A DNA stretch of 64,000 nt from CBDCME01 sp965218865 (GTDB taxonomy: Bacteria; Pseudomonadota; Alphaproteobacteria; JAAXGF01). Both the position numbers and the translations under genes were made by a program. Location of the stretch: NCBI GenBank assembly GCA_965218865.1, contig CBDCME010000049.1, positions 105,467 to 169,466 of the forward strand, written 5' to 3'. Each line of letters begins with the position of its first letter. Positions within the stretch are counted from its first letter, which is position 1. The notes under the pieces were generated by a model that worked only from the letters and a program-made list of their open reading frames with translations, was not told the origin of the DNA and searched no databases. Of this stretch, positions 56,163 through 64,000 are shown piece after piece.

Positions 56163-58541
56163 GTGAGGCGGCTCGCACAGATCATCTTTCCAGTGACGCT
56201 GATGCTTCTGGCGGTGCACGCCATGGCGCAAACCACCGGCGATGCGTCGGTCATCGCCGACGTGGCCGGTGACTACCACGCGCTGGTCATCGGCAATAAC
56301 GATTACGAGCACCTCGGGGACCTGGAAACCGCCGTGGCGGACGCCGAGGCTGTGTCGAGGATGCTGAGAGAAAATTACGGCTACACAGTCGAAACCCTTG
56401 TTAACGCCACGCGCCGCGATATCGTCTCGGCTCTGAACCATCTCCGCGCCGACCTCACTGAGACCGATAACCTGCTGATTTATTATGCAGGCCACGGAAT
56501 TCTCGACCGTGCATCCGGTCGTGGTTATTGGCTACCGGTCGATGCCGAGAAGGACAATCTGACGGAATGGATTTCCGTTATCACCATTACGGACCTGCTC
56601 AGGACCATGAGCGTCAAGCATGTGCTGGTGGTGGCCGACTCGTGCTACTCCGGGACCCTCACCCGGGCCTCAAAGACGGGACTGAGGGTCGGCGCCGAGC
56701 GCTTGGCGTGGCTCAAGAGGGTCGCGGCCAAGAGAGCCCGTACAGCGCTCACGTCCGGGGGGCTGGAGCCGGTGCTCGACAAAGGCGGGGGTGGTCACTC
56801 GGTATTCGCCAAGGCGTTCCTCGAGGCGTTGGGCGAAAACGGCGACGTGCTGGAAGGGCAGAAACTGTTCGAGCGGGTGCGCGGACAGGTGGCGCTTGAC
56901 GCGCCTCAAACGCCCCAATACGCCGATATTCGGGAAGCCGGGCATGAAGACGGCGAGTTCCTGTTCATCCCGGTGAATCTTGAGATCAAGGGAACGGTGG
57001 CTATCCCCGCTGAGGCCATTTCACCAGTGCCACCAGCCTTCGACGAGCGGGCGATGGAATTGAAGTTCTGGGAATCGATTGAGGAGAGCGACGATCCAGC
57101 CGCGTTCGAGGCGTATCTCAAGAAACATCCAGACGGACATTTCGCCGATGTGGCGCGCTCGCGGATCAAGACCCTCAAAGGCGAAAAGCAGGTTGTCCCG
57201 GTCGAGGATCTGCGCGAACAAGTACGTCAGAAGGCTTTCGAGTTCGAGCAATTGACGATCCGGAAGGAAACTGCGACCAACGACCTGGCCTTGGCCCGCG
57301 AGGAACTCGTCATTTCTGCCGATTTCTTCAAGAAAGGATTGGGTACCAAAACGGAATATCTGAAGCGGCAACGGATAGTCGTGGCGCTGGAGGGAGAACT
57401 CAAGACGCTTGAGATCTCGATTTCACGAGCCGCCTCGGCGAGAAACGCGGCGGAGAATCGGCTGAGCGAGCAACTCGGTAACATCAAAGCCCCCAAGCGG
57501 CCGGAGATCGCGTCGGAAGCCGGCGAAACGCAAGTCGCCCTGGTCGTCCCGCCGAAGATCGTGGTGGCGCCGATGGATACTGAATTGGTGGCGGTGAAGA
57601 CAGCAAACCTGCGGGCGGGTCCGTCGACGGACTACGAGAAGGTGGGGAAGTTATCGGCCGGCGATCACGTAACGGTGACCGGCAAGGTCAAGGACGCAGA
57701 TTGGTATCGGGTCGAACGGGAGGGCCGAAAGGTCGCCTTCGTGTTCGGGCCGCTGCTCAAGGAGCCGTCCGTGGCGCCGACGCCGGTACAGCCAGCGGTG
57801 GGGATTTATCCGGTGGCGAAAAAAGCCGGCGATACCTTCAAGGATTGCCCCGAGTGCCCGGAGATGGTGGTGATCCCGGCGGGAAGCTTCACCATGGGGT
57901 CACCAGCGAACGAAAAGGAGCATTTCGAGCAAGAAGGTCCACAGCATAGCGTCCGTATCCCCCGTTCATTTTCCTTAGGCATGTACGAAGTGACATTTGC
58001 GGAATGGGACGCCTGTGTCTTGGCGGGCGGCTGTTCCCAACGTCCAGGCGACGAGGGTTGGGGCCGGGGCCAAAGGCCGGTGATCAACGTGAGCTGGGAT
58101 GACGCAAAGGAATACGTTCGTTGGCTAAGCCGAAAGACCGGCAAGGAATATTGCTTGCCGAGCGAGGCTGAATGGGAATACGCGGCGCGGGCGGGGACGA
58201 CGACGGCGTTTCATTCCGGGGAATCGATATCGACGTCGCAGGCAAATTTCAATTACAAAAGAAGACAGACGATTGCGGTGGGAAGTTTCAGCCCGAATGG
58301 CTTTGGCGTTTACGATATGTACGGAAACGTGTGGGAGTGGGTCGAGGATTGCGGGAACGATTCGTACCGGGGTGCGCCGACGGATGGCTCGGCCTGGACG
58401 ATTGGGGACTGCACTGTCCGTGTTATGCGCGGGGGTTCTTGGGGCAGCGGCCCCAGGGTCATTCGGGCCGCCCACCGCAGCTGGTATTCCTCCGGCGGTC
58501 GGTACAACCTCAACGGGTTCCGTGTCTCCAGAAATAATTAA
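56163..58541 (+). CDS. Secreted caspase / SH3 / FGE-fold protein
   Basis: GTG 56163 follows AAAGGGGGA. The 792-residue product has a signal peptide (to about residue 23), a caspase (C14) domain with catalytic His111 in 'YYAGHG' and Cys161 in 'ADSCYSG', a short 'WESIEESDDPAAFEAYLKKH' motif (304-322), a coiled-coil-like stretch (about 350-440), an SH3b domain (about 478-532, 'TANLRAGPSTDYEKVGKLSA') and a C-terminal FGE-sulfatase/C-type-lectin-fold domain (567-790: 'MVVIPAGSFTMGS', 'YCLPSEAEWEYAARAG', 'GNVWEWVEDC'). The cysteines needed for formylglycine generation are absent ('RGGSWGSGPRVIRAAHR'), so it is likely a ligand-binding module. The last 40 residues resemble a retroelement-diversified region. 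Confidence 0.88.
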   Translation: MRRLAQIIFPVTLMLLAVHAMAQTTGDASVIADVAGDYHALVIGNNDYEHLGDLETAVADAEAVSRMLRENYGYTVETLVNATRRDIVSALNHLRADLTETDNLLIYYAGHGILDRASGRGYWLPVDAEKDNLTEWISVITITDLLRTMSVKHVLVVADSCYSGTLTRASKTGLRVGAERLAWLKRVAAKRARTALTSGGLEPVLDKGGGGHSVFAKAFLEALGENGDVLEGQKLFERVRGQVALDAPQTPQYADIREAGHEDGEFLFIPVNLEIKGTVAIPAEAISPVPPAFDERAMELKFWESIEESDDPAAFEAYLKKHPDGHFADVARSRIKTLKGEKQVVPVEDLREQVRQKAFEFEQLTIRKETATNDLALAREELVISADFFKKGLGTKTEYLKRQRIVVALEGELKTLEISISRAASARNAAENRLSEQLGNIKAPKRPEIASEAGETQVALVVPPKIVVAPMDTELVAVKTANLRAGPSTDYEKVGKLSAGDHVTVTGKVKDADWYRVEREGRKVAFVFGPLLKEPSVAPTPVQPAVGIYPVAKKAGDTFKDCPECPEMVVIPAGSFTMGSPANEKEHFEQEGPQHSVRIPRSFSLGMYEVTFAEWDACVLAGGCSQRPGDEGWGRGQRPVINVSWDDAKEYVRWLSRKTGKEYCLPSEAEWEYAARAGTTTAFHSGESISTSQANFNYKRRQTIAVGSFSPNGFGVYDMYGNVWEWVEDCGNDSYRGAPTDGSAWTIGDCTVRVMRGGSWGSGPRVIRAAHRSWYSSGGRYNLNGFRVSRNN

Positions 58542-58562
58542 ATTTTAGTCTATTACGCTATT

Positions 58563-58606
58563 ACCCTTGGGGATTCCAAAGGGGTGAAGCCCCCTGGTCA
58601 ATTTTC
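58563..58606 (+). terminator. Possible terminator hairpins after the caspase gene
   Basis: CCTTGG-GGATT-CCAAAGG and GGGG-TGAAG-CCCC lie in tandem 20-55 nt after the stop, followed by TCAATTTTC. The position would also suit the hairpin found downstream of retroelement-diversified genes. The rest to 58903 shows no gene. Confidence 0.4.
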
Positions 58607-58903
58607 AAACGGGATGTAGAAGAAATGGAAGGAAGGCTGGCGTGCCGTATGTTCGCGCCTTTGGGTCCGGTGCCCGGAAGATAGACACCCACCAGCATGG
58701 CGCCTTCCAGACACCGAGGGCAAGTATCAGACAGCCGCGGTCACGGCATTCCAACGCTCCATTGTTGTACATCACAATTGAGTTGTAGGATATTGACGCT
58801 TTGCACTTCTTGTCCGCAGAATGTCCGCGGAATAGGCGTCAAGCAGCGTCAACAGACGCCGCAAATGACAAGCAGCGTCAAGCAATTAGGGATAGTCCCG
58901 AAT

Positions 58904-58949
58904 CCTCCGAAGGCAGAGGTCGTGAGTTCGAATCTCGCCGGGTGCGCCA
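58904..58949 (+). other. tRNA-Arg(CCG) 3' fragment, probable att site
   Basis: From the anticodon loop CTCCGAA through the variable loop, T-arm (GTGAG-TTCGAAT-CTCGC) and acceptor CGGGTGC-G-CCA, the 46 bp match the 3' half of a tRNA-Arg(CCG) gene; the 5' half is absent. Such fragments arise when an integrase inserts an element at a tRNA 3' end. TGTCCGC repeats (58811-58832) just upstream could be integrase arm sites. Confidence 0.75.
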
Positions 58950-59094
58950 ATGATTTCAATGGGTTAGTAGCGCAGTGCCAGACGGGGCTTCTGTTTGGGG
59001 AAGCAGGGGGGAAGCAATAGGAACGAATTCGCGGCCGATCTGGCCCGCAGTGGGATCCCCAGTTTTACGAGCGACCGGTTACCTTAAAGACTCA

Positions 59095-60262
59095 TATCAA
59101 CCGCCCTTAACATTGACTTGTGCGAGCCCACGCTCTGAGGCCGATGGACATGATCTTCCAAGGTTGGTCGGTCAGGTTGTTCCAGGCTTGGCAAGAGGCC
59201 TCGACGATGGCTTCATAGGAGTCGAAGACACGATTGGAGAGCCAGTTCTGGCGGAGGTATTGCCAGACATTTTCGGCGGGATTGAGCTCCGGGGACTTGG
59301 GTGGCAAAGGCACGAGGGAGATGTTCTCCGGGATGCCGAGTTTGGCAGTGGTGTGCCATGCGGCTTGGTCGAGCAGCACGACGGCATGGGCGTTTGGGGC
59401 AACGGCCCGGCTGATTTCCTCGAGATGCAGGTCCATGGCTTCAGTATTGGCGCGCGGCATGACCAGCGCCGCGCCCTCACCGCGCTCGGGGCAGATGGCG
59501 CCGAAGAGATACGCCGAAGAGGTCCGTAGGTCCTTGACCTGGCGCGGGCGCGATCCCTTTGGGGCCCACTGGCGCACCAGGCTGTTCTTCTGGCCGACGC
59601 GCATTTCATCTTGAAACCAAACCTCGATGGGCGTGTCCGGTGGCTGTGCCGCTACGATTTTCGCCAAGTGTTCGGGAAAACTTTTTTTTAAATTCCTCCT
59701 GTGCCCGCGCATCCTGGCCGACGTGGCGCGGGCGCGCGGAAATATGCGAGAACCCGAGCGCGGCCAGCAGCTTGCCGACGCTCCGCTCGTGATAGTCCAC
59801 GCCGAAGCGCGTTCGGATCAGTTGCTTGAGATCGATGCAGCGCCAGCGCACGACCCCATCCCGTTCGGGATCGGGACCGGCCTCGATAGCCCGCGAAAGC
59901 GCCGCCATTTGCGACGGCGTCAACCGACGCAACGCCCCGTTCGGCTTGCGGTCGATCAGACCGGCCGGACCTCCCGCGTTGAACCGGTGAACCCAGTCCC
60001 GCAACGTCTGCCGATCCATGCCGCCAATACCCGCCGCGCACGCTCGATCCATCCCATCGTAGATGGCCGCCATCGACAAAAGCCGTCGCGCCTGGTTCCC
60101 ATCATCGCTCCGTGCCGCAAGAACACGGACTCTTTCAGCATCAAAGTCGTTTCGCAAAGGAATCGTTGGCATTGAACACACTCCCTTGTTGCCAACAACC
60201 TTGAATCACACAAAACCTAGCGTGTAAACCTTTGCGCGAGTCAAACTCTGGGGCGGTTGGTA
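59095..60262 (-). mobile_element. IS630-like insertion sequence, copy H5
   Basis: Length 1168 bp, flanked by TCA (59092-59094, 60263-60265). The left end reads TATCAACC instead of TACCAACC. Confidence 0.9.
59107..60172 (-). CDS. IS630-like transposase, two frames (copy H5)
   Basis: Both frames open, W after 'PAENV', A8 shift site intact; ends 'AWARTSQC'. Confidence 0.88.
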
Positions 60263-60338
60263 TCAGTCGGGTGGTGAACTCAAGACTCCGGGCGTCCGAG
60301 AATCACTGTGTCTAGCGCGTTGGCGCCAACCCAGATCG

Positions 60339-60473
60339 GATATCGATTGCCTCGAATACCGCTTCAACCGCCGCTACCGACTCGAAGACATGATCACCCG
60401 TCTCGCCTGGGTCGCTCTGCGCACGCCGCCCATGCCCTATCGGCTCCTCAAACTGGCTGAGAATAGTGCGTAA
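60339..60473 (+). pseudogene. IS1595-family transposase remnant
   Basis: 'CLEYRFNRRYRLEDMITRLA' and 'WVALRTPPMPYRLLKLAE' before a stop at 60471-60473 match the C-terminus of IS1595-type transposases. The rest is missing. It truncates the ParB-like gene on the other strand. Confidence 0.7.
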
Positions 60474-60892
60474 TCAGGAAATCTTTTGTACAAGTCCCGT
60501 CCAGATCCGTTCGCTTGCCTTGCTCCTTATTCTCAGGCCTCGCAATTTCGTCAATCATCCGCCTTTGGATGGCGCCACGCTCACTCTCGGTGAAATCCTT
60601 CCGAAAAATGTTTTCCGAGATTTCCATTCGGATCCGTTTAGGAAAGCGGCCGAAAAGCCCCATATCAATCATCCGCCACCTCAACCACTACGGCGCTTAT
60701 GGTTTCCTTGCCCAGACGTTTGAACGCTTCAATGCGCCTCTCACCGGCTATCAACTTGTTGTCTGGCGTCACCAGAATCGGCTGCAAAAGATCAACGTCC
60801 TGAATGCTGGCCACCAAGCCGTCAATGTCCCCTATGGCCTTCCGAAAACGGGTGCCGACGTGGATCTCACTTATGCGGATCTCGTGGGTCAT
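60448..60892 (-). pseudogene. ParB-like nuclease-domain gene, frameshifted
   Basis: The first frame (60892-60665) encodes a ParB/Srx N-terminus: 'ISEIHVGTRFRKAIGDIDGL', 'LLQPILVTPDNKLIAGERRI', 'EAFKRLGKETISAVVVEVAD'. It stops and an overlapping frame (from 60669) continues the ParB pattern 'RMEISENIFRKDFTESERGA', ending inside the IS1595 remnant. The family regulates plasmid or element maintenance. Confidence 0.7.
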
Positions 60893-61320
60893 CCGCTCAA
60901 TCCCTGTTCCGCGCCTGGGCCGAATTTCTCGTACAGCCGCCGCAGATCGTTCCGAACGGCCCCCCAGAAATCACGGTGGCGCCCGGGCCCATTCCAAATG
61001 TCTTGGCGGATCGACCCCCAGAACGTCTCGGGCTTCAGGATCGTCACGCCGGACACGAGTTCGAAGGGATCAGACGGCGGCTCACTCGATAGAAACCATT
61101 CAATGTGCCGACGCGTCTCAGCTGGCCAGCCGGGATCGATGATGGTTTCACCGTTCGCCGACATCAGTGCCGCTAGCACTTCCTCTTTCCGTGAACGTAA
61201 CCGGTACAACAATTCATCAGGCAACGGCTTGTCTGCGGTAACGCGAACACGACTTCCAGTGACGGTGAATAGAGCCTCGGCCTGCCGAGCGGATTCCAGC
61301 AAGGTGCTCACGGCGGTCAT
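60889..61320 (-). CDS. Hypothetical protein with TubC-like N-terminus
   Basis: 143 residues: 'MTAVSTLLESARQAEALFTV' to 'PDELLYRLRSRKEEVLAALM' resembles the small TubC_N-type domain seen in phage and element proteins; the rest ('RHIEWFLSSEPPSDPFELVS', 'DIWNGPGRHRDFWGAVRNDL') is unknown. It overlaps both neighbours by 4 nt, so it is in one operon with the helicase and ParB-like genes. Confidence 0.6.
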   Translation of the reverse strand: MTAVSTLLESARQAEALFTVTGSRVRVTADKPLPDELLYRLRSRKEEVLAALMSANGETIIDPGWPAETRRHIEWFLSSEPPSDPFELVSGVTILKPETFWGSIRQDIWNGPGRHRDFWGAVRNDLRRLYEKFGPGAEQGLSG

Positions 61321-62713
61321 AGGTCGACGCCCCAGACCGTAGAATCGGCAGGGATTTTTTCGTCCGTACCGTCCGCACCGTCCGTCGCCCTACTATTCAG
61401 TGGGTTAGCGAGGACGGTAGGTGAATCGATACCGTCCGCGGATTCTTGTTTTGCGTCCACGGGCGGCACAACCGTCCGCTGACCGATTTCGCCATTCCCC
61501 TTTCCGTCCAAGGACTTGTCCGAATCCGCGGACGATGCGGACGGTGCGGACGGTGCGGACGGTTCCATCGCCGTATCTTCTGGCTTTGAAGAAACTCGAA
61601 TGATGCGAGTCCTGGCGCGGCCTTCCTTGGTGAATTCGATGTCGATCCCGATCTTGCGTAAGAAGGTGGCGGCGCGACGCAGTCGGCCCGAAAACGCCCT
61701 GGGGGTTGTGGGCCAGGTCTTGGCCTTGCATACGGTCTCGCTGACTTTCTTGCCAAGGGCGTCTAGAAGCTCCGAGGCAGTGCCCGTCCACACCGTCCGC
61801 GCGGTCATCAGGGTGCGTACCGCGGACGCCACCAGGTCGGCCTCAATGACACTGTCGACGGCCTCGTCACGATTTCCGGCGTACGCCGATAGAAAGGTGC
61901 CCGCCGGCCAAAATGCGGTCTCGCAGGCCGTTGCCCAGACCGCGAAATCGGCCATACGTGGGAGCTTCTCCAGCATGGTATCCGGGAGCCTCTTAAGGCC
62001 AAGAGACACGGCGTCGAGCAGTGCACCAAGGATCTGCGGACGGGCTTCCTCAAACGCCTCCCACAGCAGCTTCTTGGGCTGGCGGAGATCCTCCGAAATC
62101 GGGTCCAGGGTCAGAAAGATCGCCCTGTCGGCGAGGTCGGGACGAGTGATAATGTCCTCGATGCCGTTCAGCACCACGGGACGCGCGGCGTCGAACAGAA
62201 CCTCGTCCTGGTCCGTGTAGAGCTGTCGAACTGCAAAACCACCGCCGGTGGCGAGCCAGCAAAGGGTGTCAGAGATCCAGGCCCGTAGTTGCGTGACGTT
62301 GTCGAAGGTCAAGACATAACCGTTGGTCGCCGCGATGAATAGGTCACGGTCTTCGCGGGGCAGCGCGCGGAGAGGCGCGGAGTTGGGATCGAGAAGCGCC
62401 CGCAGGATCGCCGAGAAGGTGGACTTGGCGGATCCCTGCTCGCCTGATAGGACGAGGACCGGGTACGGTCCCTTGTTCCGTAGGACAGCCATCGCCCAAG
62501 CCACCACCAGGACGAAGTCGGCGTCGTTCCCGACATTGAGGAACGTCCGCAGAGAATCGACCGACCTACCGGAGACGGGATCGGGGAGCGGCTGCATTCC
62601 GGCGGCGCGGCGGAATCGGACGGGCGGTTCGTCGACAATGTGCCATCCGGATTCGGCGATCTCGACCGCCCGCCAGGCACCGTCGGCGAGGTCGAGGTAA
62701 AGCTTGCCATCAT
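61317..62713 (-). pseudogene. Element primase/helicase ATPase, N-terminally truncated
   Basis: The frame starts inside the protein at 'HDGKLYLDLADGAWRAVEIA' (ATG 62597 is internal) and includes Walker A 'LVLSGEQGSAKSTFSAILRA' and 'ATNGYVLTFDNVTQLRAWIS', typical of the ATPase part of element replication proteins. The tail after 'RVSSKPEDTAMEPSAPSAPS' is low-complexity. Its N-terminal primase part has been deleted and the AlpA start fused in another frame. Confidence 0.7.
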
Positions 62714-62830
62714 GAAGCGAGCCGGAAAGTCGCCGCGACGTTCCAACTTCCTGATCGTCTCTTTGGATCGGAATCCGGTCAGTTTCAGAACCTCAGGGAC
62801 GCGAACTACTCTGCGGATTGATGTGCTCAT
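62705..62830 (-). pseudogene. AlpA-family regulator, N-terminal part
   Basis: 'IRRVVRVPEVLKLTGFRSKE' and 'TIRKLERRGDFPARF' are the MerR-like HTH of AlpA/excisionase proteins. The frame then runs into the primase DNA in the wrong phase; the normal C-terminus is missing. Confidence 0.65.
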
Positions 62831-62916
62831 CGTCTGTCACCTTTGAGTAAAGATGACTGACGGAAAGCACGACTGGCGGGGGGTGGGTGGAAACAAAAAT
62901 TCAGGGGTTTCGGAAA

Positions 62917-63378
62917 TTAATTCCTCGGCTTGCGATGGCGTAACAATTCGTAAGCCGCGCGGGCCATGCTCATCGTCGGCTTCTTGTTTCTCATGATCCG
63001 CAGGTAATGTCGTCGTAGCGTTGCGCCGTTATCCGACCAAAGGCCGGTCTCCCGCCACTCCTGCGCAATTTCGTTTGCGACCATCTTGCTTCCACGCTCC
63101 TCAGCCTTGCCGTGATACATTTCCAGCATAAAAAGCAAATCCCGCAGGCCGGTTGTTATCTTCCCCGGCGAACCACGCAAATTGACATATCGCTCGCCGT
63201 TCCACCTCGCATGGTTCTCCATATAATAGAGTGAGAGCTGGTGCATAAATTCCCACATGTCGTGGAAATCGAGCAGACCAAGAAGTTTATCTTCGACCCG
63301 TTCCCGCATGTGTTGGTTCAGCGCGACTTTGGTTACGTAATCGGAGTTTTTCACCTCCTTTCCGAACAGGTCGCTCAT
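62917..63378 (-). CDS. Hypothetical element protein
   Basis: 153 residues, 'MSDLFGKEVKNSDYVTKVAL', 'FHDMWEFMHQLSLYYMENHA', 'TLRRHYLRIMRNKKPTMSMA'; charged and helical, no family recognised. Its start overlaps the integrase stop by 4 nt. Confidence 0.6.
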   Translation of the reverse strand: MSDLFGKEVKNSDYVTKVALNQHMRERVEDKLLGLLDFHDMWEFMHQLSLYYMENHARWNGERYVNLRGSPGKITTGLRDLLFMLEMYHGKAEERGSKMVANEIAQEWRETGLWSDNGATLRRHYLRIMRNKKPTMSMARAAYELLRHRKPRN

Positions 63379-64000
63379 TCCCCCGCCTCCAGGGGCTGGA
63401 CGTCGGCGCCGACGATGCGGGCGACCTCGTCGGCAAGGGCGGCGAAGGCTTGCTTCAACTCGGTCGCATATGTGTAACGATCATAAACCGCGACGATCCC
63501 CGTCAATTTGTGGCCCATGGCCATTTCGGCGACGTGCGGCGCCACGCCGGCACGAGAAAGCAACGACCGCGCCGATCGCCGAAGATCATGAACAACAAAA
63601 GATTTTTCGAATTCCAACTTCGCATTCAATCGTTTCTTCGCCGCAGGAAATCCGCGATACGGTCCCGCGCCCCGGCCAGCGAAGATGTGATCGTTGCCAT
63701 CGATGCGCGGCTGCGATTTAACGGTTGCAATCGCTAGGTCTGACAGCGGCAACTCTCGGCAGGTTCCTTTCTCACGCGACGCCAACTCGTCGTCGGGTCG
63801 GACGTGCCAGATTCCGTCCTTGATGTCGCCCCACTGAATCTCGGCAGCCTTCGTCAACCGGGAGGCCGTGAGCAATAGAAATCTGATCAGCCCGTAATAG
63901 GCGCCACCGAGCGCGGTCACGCGCCACAATTTCGCGATCTCGTCATCGTCCAGAATTCGATCGCGCTGTCGCTCATGGGGGGAGACCCAAGCCATCCCAG
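63375..64000 (-). CDS. Tyrosine recombinase / integrase, C-terminal part
   Basis: The frame is open to the window edge. Catalytic-domain motifs: arginine in 'LLLTASRLTKAAEIQWGDIK', 'HDLRRSARSLLSRAGV' (HxxR), 'MAMGHKLTGI' (second His) and the nucleophile in 'VAVYDRYTY'. This is the integrase of the element whose remnants fill 60.4-64 kb; it may have recognised the tRNA-Arg 3' end at 58.9 kb. Confidence 0.9.
   Translation of the reverse strand, partial: GMAWVSPHERQRDRILDDDEIAKLWRVTALGGAYYGLIRFLLLTASRLTKAAEIQWGDIKDGIWHVRPDDELASREKGTCRELPLSDLAIATVKSQPRIDGNDHIFAGRGAGPYRGFPAAKKRLNAKLEFEKSFVVHDLRRSARSLLSRAGVAPHVAEMAMGHKLTGIVAVYDRYTYATELKQAFAALADEVARIVGADVQPLEAGE

Noticed and set aside
51677..64000. 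Reverse transcriptase or template repeat for a diversity-generating retroelement
   Set aside because: No frame shows RT motifs and no near-copy of the FGE C-terminal segment was noticed, so a complete DGR is not claimed here.

Overview
The window looks like chromosome of a GC-rich, heavily IS-colonised alphaproteobacterium, possibly Rhodospirillales-like. The markers are an MmcB-type DNA repair protein, an LdtR-like MarR regulator, glcDEF with a glycerate kinase, a cobalamin CobD end, a single groES-groEL operon and a PEP-CTERM protein. The assignment is inference from family membership; no rRNA or complete tRNA is present.

Layout. 1-11 kb is mostly intact core sequence: cobD end, two SYLF lipid-binding proteins, mmcB, the glycolate oxidase operon glcD-glcE-glcF, a glycerate kinase, two MarR regulators and csrA. 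11-28 kb is a mobile and decayed zone: a PEP-CTERM remnant, an XRE/ImmA regulator-protease pair, a very GC-rich terminase-like gene, one membrane-protein gene split by two different IS, and hypothetical genes. 26-31 kb carries a dodecahaem cytochrome c pseudogene, the C-terminal half of an SNF2 helicase with a SWIM-domain partner, and a higBA remnant. 31-36 kb holds a palindromic repeat, a cupredoxin-like protein, a class II aldolase/SDR fusion and an isochorismatase-family hydrolase. 36-46 kb mixes IS-split genes, a sulfotransferase pseudogene, groES-groEL with a degenerate CIRCE, a GST and gene scraps. 46-51 kb has a DMT exporter, an MDR oxidoreductase, an ISKra4 and an IS5 copy. 51-59 kb contains a secreted VWA protein split by an IS and a secreted caspase/SH3/FGE-fold protein, then a tRNA-Arg 3' fragment that looks like an att site. 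59-64 kb is an integrative-element remnant: ParB-like, primase/helicase, AlpA and tyrosine integrase.

Mobile DNA. Three IS256-family copies (1462 bp each), four IS5-like copies (two full at 1566 bp, one internally deleted, one 5'-truncated), five IS630-like copies (1168 bp each) and one ISKra4-family element are present, plus remnants of IS3, IS1380 and IS1595 elements. Several host genes can be rebuilt by removing the IS and one copy of the target duplication; these reconstructions also fix the IS boundaries.

Most noteworthy: (i) the caspase-SH3-FGE protein, whose last 40 residues show the residue and codon pattern of a diversity-generating-retroelement variable region, although no reverse transcriptase or template repeat was seen in the window; (ii) a palindromic intergenic repeat with 29-bp perfect arms that served as an IS256 target; (iii) IS630-like elements flanked by 3-bp TNA duplications, proved by reading-frame restoration; (iv) a short conserved peptide-coding block present twice with mostly synonymous differences.
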